A stretch of 64,000 bases of DNA from Gilliamella sp. B3022 (GTDB lineage: Bacteria > Pseudomonadota > Gammaproteobacteria > Enterobacterales > Orbaceae). The position numbers were made by a program, and so were the translations under genes. Below the pieces are notes generated by a model. That model saw only the letters and a program-made list of their open reading frames with translations. It was not told where the DNA came from and searched no databases. The DNA is taken from NCBI RefSeq assembly GCF_028751545.1, contig NZ_CP071867.1:1461306-1525305 (forward strand), read 5' to 3'. Within the stretch, counting starts at the first letter, position 1. The number at the start of each line of letters is the position of its first letter. Below, one piece after another: positions 27,119-38,038 of this stretch.

Positions 27119-29833
27119 TTAGTTGGCATAAAAACCTAATAATTTTGAGTAAAATAGTGAATCTTTCTCTTTTTCGAGTAGAACGATGATTGCTTGTGGT
27201 CTATGCAATTTTTTTCTAATCTTTTCTAACTTTACTGGATCAAGCTGTGGTATGCTATTTTTTATTCTTTGCCATTTTGATAGGCTGATGGTCACACGGC
27301 TTTGTTCCCATGCATATTCACGATTAATACTATAAGGAATTATTTTTTCCTCTTCATTATAAGCTAAATATAGATCGATATTATCTTTAGATAATCGGGT
27401 TGATAATTCGATGCTATTATCCCAATAGCTATTAATATCTCGTTTATAACCATTGTTGAAATTTAATAGGCTTTGCTTGGCTATAGCGGATTGACTCAGC
27501 GAATTTCCTTTTTCTTTATAGTAAGCTTCTAATAACCCTGAAGGAAGCTCGATATCTTCAGCATAAACAGAATCAATCAATAAACGTGCATCTTGTGGCA
27601 TTTTAATAGACTTTTGCTGAATAAGGATTTTTTGAGTTAACCATAAATAAGCATGATTAGGGTATACATAACTGGTATTGTGAAAGGCAGGATTGGTGAG
27701 CCAATTTCCTTTGGGATCATCTTGCCAAGGTGGTGCAAACACCGTAAGCACTGGAGGATCGCGTTCATCCTCGGCTTGCGCATGCTTATTATAAGGTTTG
27801 ATATTACCATGTTTATCTCGCACATGCCGTTGTAAACGTCCTGCACGTTGTATTAAGAGATCAATAGGCGCGATGTCACTGATCATTTCGTCAAAATCAA
27901 GATCTAAAGATTGTTCTATTACTTGGGTTGCAATGATCACTTTTGCTTGGCGAATTTCATTATTTGAGATTTTTCCTGCCCATGTTAAGGCTTTTTCTTC
28001 AATTTCCAATCGATCACAAAAAGCAAACCGACTATGAAAAAGTAAAATATGATCGGTGTCTATATTCAAGGTGAGTTGTAATTGTTGATATAAGTCAATT
28101 GCATCTGCTACACTATTTTTTATCCAACAAATAATCTTACCTTTTTCTATTGCTTGTTGAATTTGATTTATCCCTGCTTGAACATCGGTAATCCAGTCTA
28201 TTTTAACTTCACGTTTCACGTCTTCTCTGGTATCTATTGGTTGTACAGTTAAGCCATGATAATTAAGTTGAGTTATAAGTGGAAACGGTAATGGCTGTTT
28301 TAAAGATAAGTCTTGTTGGCTATTAGTTAATCCTCTATAAAATGCATTGAGTAACTTTTCACGTAAAAAGTCCGGTAATGTGGCAGTTAAAATAATGGCG
28401 CAACCACCTTGTAAAGCGTGATAATGAAGTAATGCCTCTAATAGTTTTACCATATAGCTGTCATAAGCATGAACCTCGTCTAATATAAGTAACTTATGCC
28501 GCAAACCTAATAAACGTAATGACTGATGTTTAAATGGCATAATAGCCATTAAAGCCTGATCTAATGTACCTACGCCAACTTCTGCCAATAAGGCTTTTTT
28601 GCGTGTATCGACAAACCATTCTTTACATTCAGCGCTGATAAATTGTTCTTCTTTAGGATATTTTTGTTGAATGATGCCATCTTTCGTTAAAATTGATTGC
28701 GTAAAATTTGGATTCATATAGCTAGCACCATGTGCTAACACTAATGATGGGTGACTGCCTACTTGGTATAATTGCTCGTAGACATTTGCTGTGCGTTGAT
28801 AAATAGCATTAGCTGTTGCCATAGTTGGTAGACCGATATATATTCCTTTTGCCTTTTGATCTGACATTAATCTACTTGCTAATATCATTGATGCTTCGGT
28901 TTTTCCCGATCCAGTAACATCTTCCATAATAAATAATTCAGGGCCTTTTTTAGATAATTGACAGGTTAATGCATGCGCTTGCAATGGCGTTGGTTTTTCA
29001 ATAAAAGGAAATAAACTTTTCACATTTTTAAAAGGAGCAACAGGAGATGATTTGGGTAAAGTTGTTATGGCCTTTTCAGCTTGAATGATTGCATGATTTT
29101 GCCAATATTCAGTTAATGGCATCACTTGCCAAATGAATGAAAATAATTGTTCATTTGATCCTAAACAATCGCTGATAACGGCTAAAGCAGCAATCAACCA
29201 ACTTATTTGTTTCAGTTTTTCTTGATGAGCTTTATTGAAAAAAAATTTTGGATAAGGTTGTAATTTGTTATCTTGAGTAAAAAGTTGGTTAATTGTTTGA
29301 ATATAATCAGATGCGCTTTTTTTATCTTTCTGATTAAATGATAAATTACCTTTAATATTTAGTTCAGGTGGCTTCCCATGGTGCCCAGTCATAATTAACA
29401 ACCAAATATCATATAAGTTCTCAATTTTTCGATTATATTTCTCCAATTGTATTTCTGGATTAAATAATAAGGATTCTCGCCATAACCAATAACCAAGCGA
29501 GTCATGTTTAGAAAAATACCTTTTTGAGGGATCAGCAGAAACCAGTTGTGGGTTATTGTGCTTAAATAGTTTTTGAAATCCATTAGCAAATTTACCAATA
29601 TCATGCCAAGCTAAAAAATAAGCAAACCAAAGGGCAGCTTGTTCTTTATCTTTTGAGGAAAAACCTATTTGTTCAAATAATTCAAAAGAATTTAAATAAT
29701 TATGTTTGACGATATGATAACCGCATGCTGCTACATCCAAATTATGATACACAAGCAAATGATAGGTATGATTATCGTTATTTTGTCGACATTTTCCCCA
29801 ATATTGATAAAAAGATTCTGCCATCATAATCAT
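27119..29833 (-). CDS. cas3: CRISPR-associated helicase/nuclease Cas3 (type I-E)
   Basis: This 904-residue fusion of an N-terminal HD nuclease and a C-terminal superfamily 2 helicase degrades target DNA after recruitment by Cascade. Visible parts are HD residues in LLVYHNLDVA and FLAWHDIGK (about 24-82), Walker A VTGSGKTEAS near 307, DEVH box LILDEVHAYD near 455, motif III ILTATLP, and motif VI IQRAGRLQRH near 665. Three ATGs lie close together; the second (29827) has the best spacing to AAGGA. The gene is apparently intact but lies alone on the minus strand, about 8.8 kb from and opposite to the Cascade genes, unlike the usual adjacent arrangement. Confidence 0.93.
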   Translation of the reverse strand: MIMMAESFYQYWGKCRQNNDNHTYHLLVYHNLDVAACGYHIVKHNYLNSFELFEQIGFSSKDKEQAALWFAYFLAWHDIGKFANGFQKLFKHNNPQLVSADPSKRYFSKHDSLGYWLWRESLLFNPEIQLEKYNRKIENLYDIWLLIMTGHHGKPPELNIKGNLSFNQKDKKSASDYIQTINQLFTQDNKLQPYPKFFFNKAHQEKLKQISWLIAALAVISDCLGSNEQLFSFIWQVMPLTEYWQNHAIIQAEKAITTLPKSSPVAPFKNVKSLFPFIEKPTPLQAHALTCQLSKKGPELFIMEDVTGSGKTEASMILASRLMSDQKAKGIYIGLPTMATANAIYQRTANVYEQLYQVGSHPSLVLAHGASYMNPNFTQSILTKDGIIQQKYPKEEQFISAECKEWFVDTRKKALLAEVGVGTLDQALMAIMPFKHQSLRLLGLRHKLLILDEVHAYDSYMVKLLEALLHYHALQGGCAIILTATLPDFLREKLLNAFYRGLTNSQQDLSLKQPLPFPLITQLNYHGLTVQPIDTREDVKREVKIDWITDVQAGINQIQQAIEKGKIICWIKNSVADAIDLYQQLQLTLNIDTDHILLFHSRFAFCDRLEIEEKALTWAGKISNNEIRQAKVIIATQVIEQSLDLDFDEMISDIAPIDLLIQRAGRLQRHVRDKHGNIKPYNKHAQAEDERDPPVLTVFAPPWQDDPKGNWLTNPAFHNTSYVYPNHAYLWLTQKILIQQKSIKMPQDARLLIDSVYAEDIELPSGLLEAYYKEKGNSLSQSAIAKQSLLNFNNGYKRDINSYWDNSIELSTRLSKDNIDLYLAYNEEEKIIPYSINREYAWEQSRVTISLSKWQRIKNSIPQLDPVKLEKIRKKLHRPQAIIVLLEKEKDSLFYSKLLGFYAN

Positions 29834-30416
29834 TGTCCTTTTTTAATTGTCGATAGATTAATTTATCCTTCTTTATTGGATACCTGAGCTATAAGACATA
29901 AATAAAAAACCAATAATTTTATATAATTAATTTTATTATATACTCTATTGTTACATTAAATAGGTATTATGCAAGTAAATCGATTTTCGTCGTTATTTGT
30001 TTTGTTAAGTTATTTACTAAACGCTTTCTCTTCTAAAGCTTAAAAAGCTTATAATTTACTCTATTAATACTATAATCGGTTGAATGTAAAAATACAGAGA
30101 ATAATTTTAAATGTGAACTCAAACGTTATATTTACCTGAAATTTATTTACATAAAGGTTAGTTTTATAAAAGAGTAAGTGAATTAAATCCTATATTTATC
30201 GACTCATAAAGACAGTATTAATAAATGTAATATCTGTTTTAATGTTAACTCTAGTATTTATTTTTGAGTTTATTAATTAGGTTTTGCTCATTTAGTTGAA
30301 GTTTGGCAAAATAGATGAACTATTATAGGTGGGAAAATGTTTTGAATCATGATGACAATAATTTCAATGGTACTCACCAATATTTATACCAGTGATTAAA
30401 CAGGAATGACATTAGG
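29834..30416. promoter_or_regulatory. divergent cas3 / yejA intergenic region
   Basis: About 580 bases of AT-rich DNA between divergent genes, with no supportable coding sequence. It must hold promoters for cas3 (minus) and yejABEF (plus). It contains a copy of the dispersed bipartite motif at 30116-30142. No CRISPR repeat is present. Confidence 0.4.
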
Positions 30417-32378
30417 ATGATTAACCAATTCAAACAAAAAATGAATACACTACTTATCACAAGCTGTATAAGTGGGTTAACTATTTGTTCTATGACGGTT
30501 AATGCTCAAGAAAATCCGCCAGCACAATCGCCAACTTCAATAGAGGTGAAAGCTGATACTGTTTTGCCAAGCCAAACAATAATAAATGATGAGGCTACTC
30601 TCGTAGGACCTGTTCAAATTACTGAAAAAATCTATCATAAAACTATTTTTTCTTTGTTAGGTAAGCCTAAATATCCTGATGAATTTGATCATCTTGATTA
30701 TGCAAATCCAAAAGCACCCAAAGGCGGAACGATTAAACTCGCCGAATTAGGTACTTTTGATAATTTCAATCGTTATGCTAGTCGAGGCGCACCCGAAAAA
30801 AATTCTGGATCATTATATGATACCCTTTTTACGAATTTAGCGGATGATATTACAAGTTTTTATCCGCTAATTGCGACATCCGTTACTTATTCTGATAATT
30901 ATCGTTGGGCTGAAGTTACCATTAATCCTAATGCCCGTTTTCAAGATGGAAAACCGATCACTGCACATGATGTTGAATTTACTTTTCATAAATTTATGAC
31001 AGAAGGCGTTCCACAATATCGTTTATATAATCAAAATATTACTGTTAAAGCACTCGATGACTACCATGTGCGTATCGATTTACCTGAATCAAATAGGGAA
31101 AAATTATTATCCTTTGTTGGCAATATGCCTGTTATACCACAACATTTTTGGCAAAATCACAATTTTTCTGAGCCAATTACTACCCCACCAGTTGGTAGTG
31201 GTCCTTATTTTATCAGCGATTATAAAATGGGACATTATGTGGTTTATCAACGCAATCCTAACTACTGGGCAAGCAATTTACCTATTAATAAAGGGATGAA
31301 TAATTTTGATGAAAAACGCATTGAATACTATATGGATAGTAGTATTTCGTTAGAAGCATTTAAAGCAGGTGAATATGATCTCCGTGGTGAGGGGCAGCCC
31401 AAAAATTGGTTTACTCAATATCAAGGCCAATATTTTGATTCAAATGATATTATCAAACAAGAAAAACCAATTCAAACTGCTGTAGATACCAAGTGGTTAG
31501 CTTTTAATCTGAAAAAAGATTTGTTTAATGATGTCAAAGTTCGTGAAGCGATCACTTTAGCATTTGATTTTCAATGGTTAAATCATGCCTTTTATTACGA
31601 TAGCTACAAAAGACCTTACAGTTTTTTTGAAAATACTATTTATGCTGCGATAGGTACTCCAAGTGATCAAGAATTAAAATGGCTTAATCAGTATAAAGAT
31701 ATTATCCCTGAACAGTCGTTCGATAATGCTTTTTATATCTCTAAAAGTGATGGTTTTGGATTTAATCGTGATAATTTATTAAAAGCGACAGATCTACTTA
31801 AACAAGCAGGATGGATAATTAAAGGAGGTAAATTAGTTAATGCCAAAACCAATCAACCTTTTGAATTTGAACTAGTTACATATCTCGGAGATGATGTTAA
31901 ATATGCGACACCTTTTCAGAAAAACTTAGCTCGTTTAGGTATCACCATGAAAATAGTGTCACTTGATTATGCTCAGTTTACACGTCGTTTGCGTGAGCGT
32001 GATTATGATATGATGCCACGTAATTATGGCGCTAAAAATTATCCCTCATCAGACTTAATGATCCTTTGGGGAAGTGAATATCTTAATTCATCATGGAATG
32101 CTTCAGGATTACATAACCAAGCAATTGACGGAATTATCGCTGAAATTACTCGAAACTTAGAGAATGAATCAGAACTGATTCCTCTTGGGCGCGCACTTGA
32201 TCGCATCTTAACTCATGAATATCCCATGATTCCAATGTGGTATAACAGCAATACTTATTATGCATATTGGAACAAATTTGGACAGCCAGCTGTTCATCCC
32301 GCTTACGCTATTGGTATCGATAGTTGGTGGTATGATGCAGATAAAGCAAATAGCTTGACTAAAAATCGGAAACATTAA
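30417..32378 (+). CDS. yejA: YejA, periplasmic peptide-binding protein of ABC importer
   Basis: A 653-residue extracellular solute-binding protein of family 5 (E. coli YejA 604). It has a signal peptide ending around VNAQE (residue 32), then a low-complexity leader of about 50 residues, then the binding domain from [15 protein letters not shown]. The C-terminal half carries [15 protein letters not shown] and [17 protein letters not shown], typical of YejA. It captures oligopeptides, and in E. coli microcin C, for the YejBEF transporter. It is the first gene of an intact yejABEF operon; yejB begins one base after its stop. Confidence 0.93.
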   Translation: MINQFKQKMNTLLITSCISGLTICSMTVNAQENPPAQSPTSIEVKADTVLPSQTIINDEATLVGPVQITEKIYHKTIFSLLGKPKYPDEFDHLDYANPKAPKGGTIKLAELGTFDNFNRYASRGAPEKNSGSLYDTLFTNLADDITSFYPLIATSVTYSDNYRWAEVTINPNARFQDGKPITAHDVEFTFHKFMTEGVPQYRLYNQNITVKALDDYHVRIDLPESNREKLLSFVGNMPVIPQHFWQNHNFSEPITTPPVGSGPYFISDYKMGHYVVYQRNPNYWASNLPINKGMNNFDEKRIEYYMDSSISLEAFKAGEYDLRGEGQPKNWFTQYQGQYFDSNDIIKQEKPIQTAVDTKWLAFNLKKDLFNDVKVREAITLAFDFQWLNHAFYYDSYKRPYSFFENTIYAAIGTPSDQELKWLNQYKDIIPEQSFDNAFYISKSDGFGFNRDNLLKATDLLKQAGWIIKGGKLVNAKTNQPFEFELVTYLGDDVKYATPFQKNLARLGITMKIVSLDYAQFTRRLRERDYDMMPRNYGAKNYPSSDLMILWGSEYLNSSWNASGLHNQAIDGIIAEITRNLENESELIPLGRALDRILTHEYPMIPMWYNSNTYYAYWNKFGQPAVHPAYAIGIDSWWYDADKANSLTKNRKH

Positions 32379-32379
32379 T

Positions 32380-33468
32380 ATGCTTAATTATCTTGCTCGA
32401 CGATTATTACTCATTATTCCCACGCTGTTTGTAATTTTAACGATTAACTTTTTTATCGTCCAAGTCGCACCAGGTGGTCCGGTTGATCAAGCATTAGCCA
32501 TGATTGAAAATGGTCCGGAGGCAGTACAAGCAATTTTGCCGGGAATCGATAATAATGCAGTAAAATTGCAACAATATAAAAATGAGTCAAATTATCGAGG
32601 ATCGCGTGGTCTTGATCCACAAATTGTTGTTATGATCGAAAAACAGTACGGTTTTGATAAACCAATAGTGGAACGTTATTTTGAAACATTAAAAAAATAT
32701 GTCATGTTTGATTTTGGTGATAGCTTTTTTAAAAGTGAATCGGTAATTGGTTTAATTACTAAAAGTTTGCCTGTTTCGATTTCATTAGGGCTCTGGAGTA
32801 CCCTAATTATTTATCTTATTTCAATTCCTTTAGGGATCCGTAAGGCGGTTAAAGATGGATCAATGTTTGATTTCTGGTCAAGTACATTAATCACTATTGG
32901 TTATGCAATACCCGCTTTTTTATTGGCGGTATTACTCATTGTGCTGTTTGCAGGTGGCAGTTATTGGGATATTTTCCCATTGCGTGGATTAATTTCCAAT
33001 CATTTTGAACAGCTTGATTTTTGGGGTAAGGTAAAAGATTACGCATGGCATATTTGTTTACCGACTATTGCTATGGTGATCAGTGGATTTGCTTCTCTCA
33101 CTATGCTAACCAAAAATTCTTTTCTAGATGAAATCCGTAAACAATATGTAATTACTGCGAGAGCCAAAGGTTTAACTGAAAAGCAGATCCTTTATAATCA
33201 TGTGTTTCGTAATGCGACTTTACTAATTGTATCGGGCTTTCCGGCTGCTTTTGTTGGCATCTTATTTACCGGCTCGTTACTTATTGAAATAATATTTTCA
33301 CTCAATGGTCTTGGTCTATTGGGTTATGAAGCGATTATTCAACGAGATTACCCTGTTATTTTTGGTTCGCTGTATATTTTTACATTAGTTGGACTGATTA
33401 CTAAGTTATTATCTGATTTGTCCTATATGGTGATCGATCCACGCATTGACTTTGAGGCACGCAATTAA
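32380..33468 (+). CDS. yejB: YejB, ABC peptide importer permease
   Basis: A 362-residue permease (E. coli 364) of the DppB/OppB class. It has an N-terminal helix ([20 protein letters not shown]), a long periplasmic loop, and the binding-protein-dependent transport domain. The EAA loop ([21 protein letters not shown], about residues 263-283) contacts the ATPase. It pairs with YejE to form the membrane channel. Its stop overlaps the yejE start, implying coupled translation. Confidence 0.95.
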   Translation: MLNYLARRLLLIIPTLFVILTINFFIVQVAPGGPVDQALAMIENGPEAVQAILPGIDNNAVKLQQYKNESNYRGSRGLDPQIVVMIEKQYGFDKPIVERYFETLKKYVMFDFGDSFFKSESVIGLITKSLPVSISLGLWSTLIIYLISIPLGIRKAVKDGSMFDFWSSTLITIGYAIPAFLLAVLLIVLFAGGSYWDIFPLRGLISNHFEQLDFWGKVKDYAWHICLPTIAMVISGFASLTMLTKNSFLDEIRKQYVITARAKGLTEKQILYNHVFRNATLLIVSGFPAAFVGILFTGSLLIEIIFSLNGLGLLGYEAIIQRDYPVIFGSLYIFTLVGLITKLLSDLSYMVIDPRIDFEARN

Positions 33469-34499
33469 TGACCTGCAATTACTCTATTAATCAGCAACGT
33501 TGGCAACGGTTTAAACATAATCGGCGTGGATATTTTTCACTTTGGTTGTTTTTGATCTTTTTTGTGATTAGCCTCTTTGCCGATTTTATTGCAAACGATA
33601 AGCCGATTGTTATTAAATATCAGGATAGTTTTTATTATCCTATTTTTCATTTCTATCCTGAAAGTAAATTCGGTGGACAATTTGATACGCAAACTAACTT
33701 TTTAGATCCGGTTGTGCAGCATAAAATAGAAGCTGATGGTTGGATGGTTTGGCCACCATTTCGGTATAGTTATAATACGTTAATTTATGATACACCAAGT
33801 ACCTTTCCTACATCACCCTCTAACACACATTGGTTAGGTACCACTGATGCTGGGTTTGATGTGTTGGCAAATATATTATATGGTTTTCGTATTTCGATGT
33901 TTTTTGCCATTTTATTAACACTATTTACCACAATTATTTCCGTTATCATCGGCGCGATTCAAGGTTATTACGGTGGTAAAGTCGATTTGATTGGGCAACG
34001 TTTTATCGAAATTTGGTGTGGATTACCAGAGCTTTTTGTGATTATTTTATTGGCGAGTATTTTACCTCTTGATTTTTGGTGGTTACTAGGGATAACAGTG
34101 TTATTTGGTTGGATGGCTTTATCAGGTATTGTGCGTACTGAATTTTTGCGTACTCGTAATTTTGATTATATCCGCGCAGCCAAAGCAATGGGGGTTGCTG
34201 ACAGCAAAATTATGTTTCGTCATATTTTACCTAATGCATTGGTTGCAACATTAACTTTTTTACCTTTTATTTTATGTGGTTCAATTACTACATTAACTTC
34301 TTTAGATTTTTTAGGTTTTGGTTTACCGATTGATTCACCTTCTCTTGGTCGTTTGTTGCTACAAGGTAAAAATAATTTGCAAGCGCCTTGGCTTGGTATT
34401 AGCTCTTTTTTAATTATTGCAACTTTGCTATCTTTGCTAATTTTTATTGGTGAAGCAATCAGAGATGCTTTTGATCCAAACAAGGGAGTGTATCAATGA
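33468..34499 (+). CDS. yejE: YejE, ABC peptide importer permease
   Basis: A 343-residue permease (E. coli YejE 341) of the DppC/OppC class. The N-terminal QRWQRFKHNRRGYFSLWLF is characteristic. It has six helices in total and the EAA loop at IRAAKAMGVADSKIMFRHIL near residue 233. A long periplasmic loop with WMVWPPFRYSYNT lies between helices 1 and 2, as in E. coli YejE. It overlaps yejB by one base and yejF by four. Confidence 0.95.
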   Translation: MTCNYSINQQRWQRFKHNRRGYFSLWLFLIFFVISLFADFIANDKPIVIKYQDSFYYPIFHFYPESKFGGQFDTQTNFLDPVVQHKIEADGWMVWPPFRYSYNTLIYDTPSTFPTSPSNTHWLGTTDAGFDVLANILYGFRISMFFAILLTLFTTIISVIIGAIQGYYGGKVDLIGQRFIEIWCGLPELFVIILLASILPLDFWWLLGITVLFGWMALSGIVRTEFLRTRNFDYIRAAKAMGVADSKIMFRHILPNALVATLTFLPFILCGSITTLTSLDFLGFGLPIDSPSLGRLLLQGKNNLQAPWLGISSFLIIATLLSLLIFIGEAIRDAFDPNKGVYQ

Positions 34500-36229
34500 G
34501 TACTACTTTATTATCTGTTGAGGATCTAAGTATTGCTTTCAAACGTGATACACAATCACAATTGCGTGTTGTAAGCAATGTGAGTTTTAATATTAATGAA
34601 CAAGAAACACTTGCATTGGTTGGTGAATCAGGTTCAGGTAAAAGTGTGACTGCATTATCTATTTTACGTTTATTACGTAAAGAGCAGGTAAGTTATCCAA
34701 CGGGTGATATTTTGTTTGAGGGGCAATCTTTGCTTCATGCTCCCGATAAAGAGCTTCGTAAAATTCGTGGCAATCAAATTAGTATGATTTTTCAAGAGCC
34801 TATGGTGTCGCTTAATCCATTACATACAGTTGAAAGACAACTTTATGAAGTACTATCATTGCATCGCGGTATGCGTCTTAATGCTGCTCGTAGCGAAATT
34901 TTGCAATATCTTGATCGTGTTGGAATTAAAGAACCTAAAAGTAAATTATCTGCTTTTCCTCATCAGCTATCTGGTGGAGAACGACAGCGGGTTATGATTG
35001 CCATGGCAATTCTAACCCATCCTAAATTATTGATTGCTGATGAACCAACTACCGCTTTAGATGTATCCGTACAAGCACAGATTATTCAATTGCTTAAAGA
35101 GCTTAAAAATGAATTGAATATGAGTATGTTATTTATCTCGCATAATCTTGGTATGGTCAAAAAGTTAGCTGATAAAGTGGCCGTTATGCAAAAAGGTAGA
35201 ATTGTAGAATATAACAGTAAGCAACGTATTTTTTTATGTTCTGAACACGAATATACTCAAACATTACTAAATTCAGAACCAAGTGGTGATCCAGTTCTTT
35301 TACCTCAAACTCCAGGAATATTGCTTAGCGTTAACCATCTTAATGTGGATGTAATAACTAAAAAAAGGCTTTTTAGTCATGAACAAAAAAGAATTGTTGA
35401 TAATGTTGGTTTGACAGTACATCAAGGTGAAACTGTTGGTCTTGTCGGGGAATCGGGCTCAGGAAAAAGCACTACAGCATTGGCTATTTTAAGATTGATT
35501 AAATCTCAAGGTGAAATCTTATTTGATAGCTACCCCATACAAAATTTAACAGGCAGAAAGCTATTACCATTTAGAAGTCGAATTCAAGTCGTTTTTCAAG
35601 ATCCGTTTTCGTCACTCAATCCTCGTTTTAACGTTGAGCAAATTATTATCGAGGGTTTAATTACTCATAAAAAACTGAGTCAAGGTGAACGTAAAAAAGC
35701 GGTAATTGGTATTATGCAAGAGGTCGGTCTCGATCCTGATTTACGTTTTCGTTATCCAACCGAATTGTCTGGAGGGCAACGTCAACGTATTGCTATCGCT
35801 CGAGTACTAATTTTACAACCAGAATTATTGATATTAGATGAACCAACTTCATCTTTAGATCACACCACTCAAAAGCAAATTATTGATTTACTGAAATATT
35901 TACAAAAAAAGCATCAGCTCAGTTATCTCTTTATTAGTCATGATTTAGCGTTAATTTATTCAATATGTCATCAAGTAATTGTTATGAAGGATGCTCAAAT
36001 TGTCGAGCAAGGTTCACGAGATAAGATTTTTTATTCTTGCGAACATGAATATACCAAAGCATTACTGTCATTTTTAGATAAACCCCCTCGTAGAGGAAGT
36101 AAAACCTTAATTCATGCCGATAAAGCTGAAAAAGTAGATAAGAGTGATCCAAAAAATGATCGTTCACGTAATCAAAAACAAGAAAAAAAAGTCGATTGGG
36201 AAAATGCTTTATTAATGCGCAAAAAATAG
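34496..36229 (+). CDS. yejF: YejF, duplicated ATPase of ABC peptide importer
   Basis: This 577-residue protein has two fused ABC domains (E. coli YejF 529). Domain 1 has Walker [13 protein letters not shown] near residue 43, signature LSGGERQRV near 160 and Walker B LLIADEPT. Domain 2 has Walker [13 protein letters not shown] near 315, signature LSGGQRQRI near 425 and Walker B LLILDEPT. Beyond the second domain is a lysine-rich, charged C-terminal tail of about 45 residues not usual for YejF. It powers import by YejBE. The start overlaps yejE by four bases. Confidence 0.95.
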   Translation: MSTTLLSVEDLSIAFKRDTQSQLRVVSNVSFNINEQETLALVGESGSGKSVTALSILRLLRKEQVSYPTGDILFEGQSLLHAPDKELRKIRGNQISMIFQEPMVSLNPLHTVERQLYEVLSLHRGMRLNAARSEILQYLDRVGIKEPKSKLSAFPHQLSGGERQRVMIAMAILTHPKLLIADEPTTALDVSVQAQIIQLLKELKNELNMSMLFISHNLGMVKKLADKVAVMQKGRIVEYNSKQRIFLCSEHEYTQTLLNSEPSGDPVLLPQTPGILLSVNHLNVDVITKKRLFSHEQKRIVDNVGLTVHQGETVGLVGESGSGKSTTALAILRLIKSQGEILFDSYPIQNLTGRKLLPFRSRIQVVFQDPFSSLNPRFNVEQIIIEGLITHKKLSQGERKKAVIGIMQEVGLDPDLRFRYPTELSGGQRQRIAIARVLILQPELLILDEPTSSLDHTTQKQIIDLLKYLQKKHQLSYLFISHDLALIYSICHQVIVMKDAQIVEQGSRDKIFYSCEHEYTKALLSFLDKPPRRGSKTLIHADKAEKVDKSDPKNDRSRNQKQEKKVDWENALLMRKK

Positions 36230-36306
36230 CTGTATATAAAGTAATAGTTGAAGTTAGGTTACTATTACCAATGGATAAATATTTATCACTTTTTAATAGG
36301 TTAGTC

Positions 36307-37164
36307 ATGCAAAAACAAATATTACCGTGTTCAATAACACTCTGTCTGTTGTTACTTTCACCAACTGTAATGGCTTTAAGTTGTGGTGATGATTCCACTC
36401 AAAATAGGGTTCAAGCCAATAATTATATTTTTCAAATTTTGGATTTTATTGATTTACCAGCCCATGGTATTAAACAAGAAGTTAGAACATCAACAACAAG
36501 AATGAATAATCATAATGAGTTAACGGCTAAGCATACACTCAATTATGATCAAAATGGATTAATTACTCAAAGCCAATATGTTTTATTCACGGATGAGAAT
36601 AAACGTGTTTATTCAGAATATTTGCAAAAAACAACCGTTGGTTGGGAAAATTTTATTGAAGATTTGGACGATAAAACAAGCAGTATCATTCAATTTAAAA
36701 CCGACAGTCAAGGTAAAATAGTTGAGTCGCAACAAGCGAAAGAGGCTTTAGACTTTATCTTCATTGAAACGGATAGTTATGAATATGATATTAATAATTG
36801 TCTGATCAGCAAACAGGTGCAGTGGAAGCTTAAAGGAGTGGATGAACAAGGTAAATTTACCGGTGTTGATCAAAATGGTGCATCATCTTATACATTTAAT
36901 TATCAAAAACAGCAATTAGCTAATGTGTCATATCAGTTTAGTAACAATACCCAAAATGAAAGTAACTTTTTATATCAATACGATAATAATCATCGCTTAA
37001 CAGCAATACAATCAACTTATTTATCGGCAAGTAAAAATTCAGTGAACTCCACTACTCAATTTTTAACCTTTAATGACAAAAATAATTGGCTTACTGCAAC
37101 AAAAATAAGAGAAGATCAAAAAAATAAACAAACGAATATTGTTAGAGAAATGACGTATTACTAA
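36307..37164 (+). CDS. secreted YnfC-like protein
   Basis: A 285-residue protein with a Sec signal peptide from the ATG at 36307, which has TAGG upstream; cleavage is likely after TVMA before LSCGDD. The mature part has YD-like beta segments (YDQNGLITQS, YEYDINNCLIS, YQYDNNHRLTAI) and ends VREMTYY. This overall pattern and ending recall E. coli YnfC (UPF0257 lipoprotein), but the lipobox is absent, since the residues before Cys are ALS. It should be periplasmic rather than a lipoprotein. The homology call is from memory and moderate. It is followed by a strong terminator. Confidence 0.55.
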   Translation: MQKQILPCSITLCLLLLSPTVMALSCGDDSTQNRVQANNYIFQILDFIDLPAHGIKQEVRTSTTRMNNHNELTAKHTLNYDQNGLITQSQYVLFTDENKRVYSEYLQKTTVGWENFIEDLDDKTSSIIQFKTDSQGKIVESQQAKEALDFIFIETDSYEYDINNCLISKQVQWKLKGVDEQGKFTGVDQNGASSYTFNYQKQQLANVSYQFSNNTQNESNFLYQYDNNHRLTAIQSTYLSASKNSVNSTTQFLTFNDKNNWLTATKIREDQKNKQTNIVREMTYY

Positions 37165-37179
37165 TTTTTAACATTAATC

Positions 37180-37207
37180 AGCGTTATCCAACCGGATAAC
37201 GCTTTTT
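37180..37207. terminator. rho-independent terminator between YnfC-like gene and frdD
   Basis: A perfect 10-bp stem AGCGTTATCC/GGATAACGCT with an AACC loop and a T-run. It lies between two convergent genes and could serve both. Confidence 0.88.
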
Positions 37208-37238
37208 GGCTATGAATCATATCTAAATATCTTATTAT

Positions 37239-37595
37239 TTACATTCGAACAAACAAAATATAAATGGCATGGATAGTCCAGGCAAGAGCTAGAGCAACGG
37301 TAAGTATCTTTTCCCGTTTTGGGTAGATTTTATGATGGTGTAAAATCACAATAATCTTGTGTAATGCGCACCAAATTGGCAATGAAATCATGAAAAATAA
37401 AAATAATTTACCCGTTTCGGTATTTGTTACTTTAAGTATGTAAGAACGAGTTGTTGCATCGCTAAAAGGAATAATGAACGCAATTATTATTATGATGACG
37501 GGTAAAAAGACAGCAGTCCATGTACCGCCTAAAATAAATAATCCTTTCTCAAGTTTTCCTTTTTTGTGTGTAGTTTGAATTTCTTGATTTTTCAT
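37239..37595 (-). CDS. frdD: fumarate reductase membrane anchor subunit D (orphan)
   Basis: A 118-residue protein with three membrane helices (E. coli FrdD 119). KGLFILGGTWTAVFLPV matches the E. coli N-terminal helix, and LPIWCALHK matches LPLWCGLHR. The start I use (37595) gives the normal length; the frame is open further upstream. FrdC and FrdD anchor the catalytic FrdAB and bind menaquinol. E. coli Trp14 is Lys17 here, Arg81 is Lys80, His80 is kept (His79), and the following His pair is lost. No frdA or frdB is nearby. Confidence 0.85.
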   Translation of the reverse strand: MKNQEIQTTHKKGKLEKGLFILGGTWTAVFLPVIIIIIAFIIPFSDATTRSYILKVTNTETGKLFLFFMISLPIWCALHKIIVILHHHKIYPKREKILTVALALAWTIHAIYILFVRM

Positions 37596-37609
37596 TGTAT
37601 AAATACCGT

Positions 37610-38038
37610 TTATTTTGAAACAAATAACACTAAGTAAATTGAAATAGCGATTGTAACCAACCATAAGCCGGCAGTGAATAAATAATCCTGTGCTGTTTTA
37701 TTCGATCTTGTTGAAAAAATAACTTTAGGTATTAAATTAAACCAACTTATTGAATGAAAAATAGCAATCAATAATACAATGCAATTTAGTACAACTACAA
37801 AAGGGCTACGTAAAAAAAAGATAAAACGATAAAACTCATCTTGTCCCATACTATTGGTATACATGCAAATTACGCCATACATTAATACTAAACTGCCCCA
37901 AAGCATCGCAAAGGGAATTAATTTATGCATAATAGCAATTATTAAAGGGTGCTTTATCTTAAATTGAACTACATCAATATGATTAACGTTTTCTTGTTTA
38001 TCGTTGCTGGGATAGCTATTGTGTTGTTTTGGATTCAT
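37610..38038 (-). CDS. frdC: fumarate reductase membrane anchor subunit C (orphan)
   Basis: A 142-residue protein with three membrane helices (E. coli FrdC 131). The middle matches FrdC best: SPFVVVLNCIVLLIAIFHSI, then SWFNLIPK. His82 and Trp86 of E. coli are kept (His95, Trp99). The Arg28-Glu29 pair that lines the menaquinol site is His38-Lys39. The N terminus is polar and about ten residues longer than in E. coli. frdD follows 14 bases downstream. In enterobacteria these genes trail frdA and frdB; here the upstream neighbour is a 566-base gap and then cas8e. Confidence 0.85.
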   Translation of the reverse strand: MNPKQHNSYPSNDKQENVNHIDVVQFKIKHPLIIAIMHKLIPFAMLWGSLVLMYGVICMYTNSMGQDEFYRFIFFLRSPFVVVLNCIVLLIAIFHSISWFNLIPKVIFSTRSNKTAQDYLFTAGLWLVTIAISIYLVLFVSK

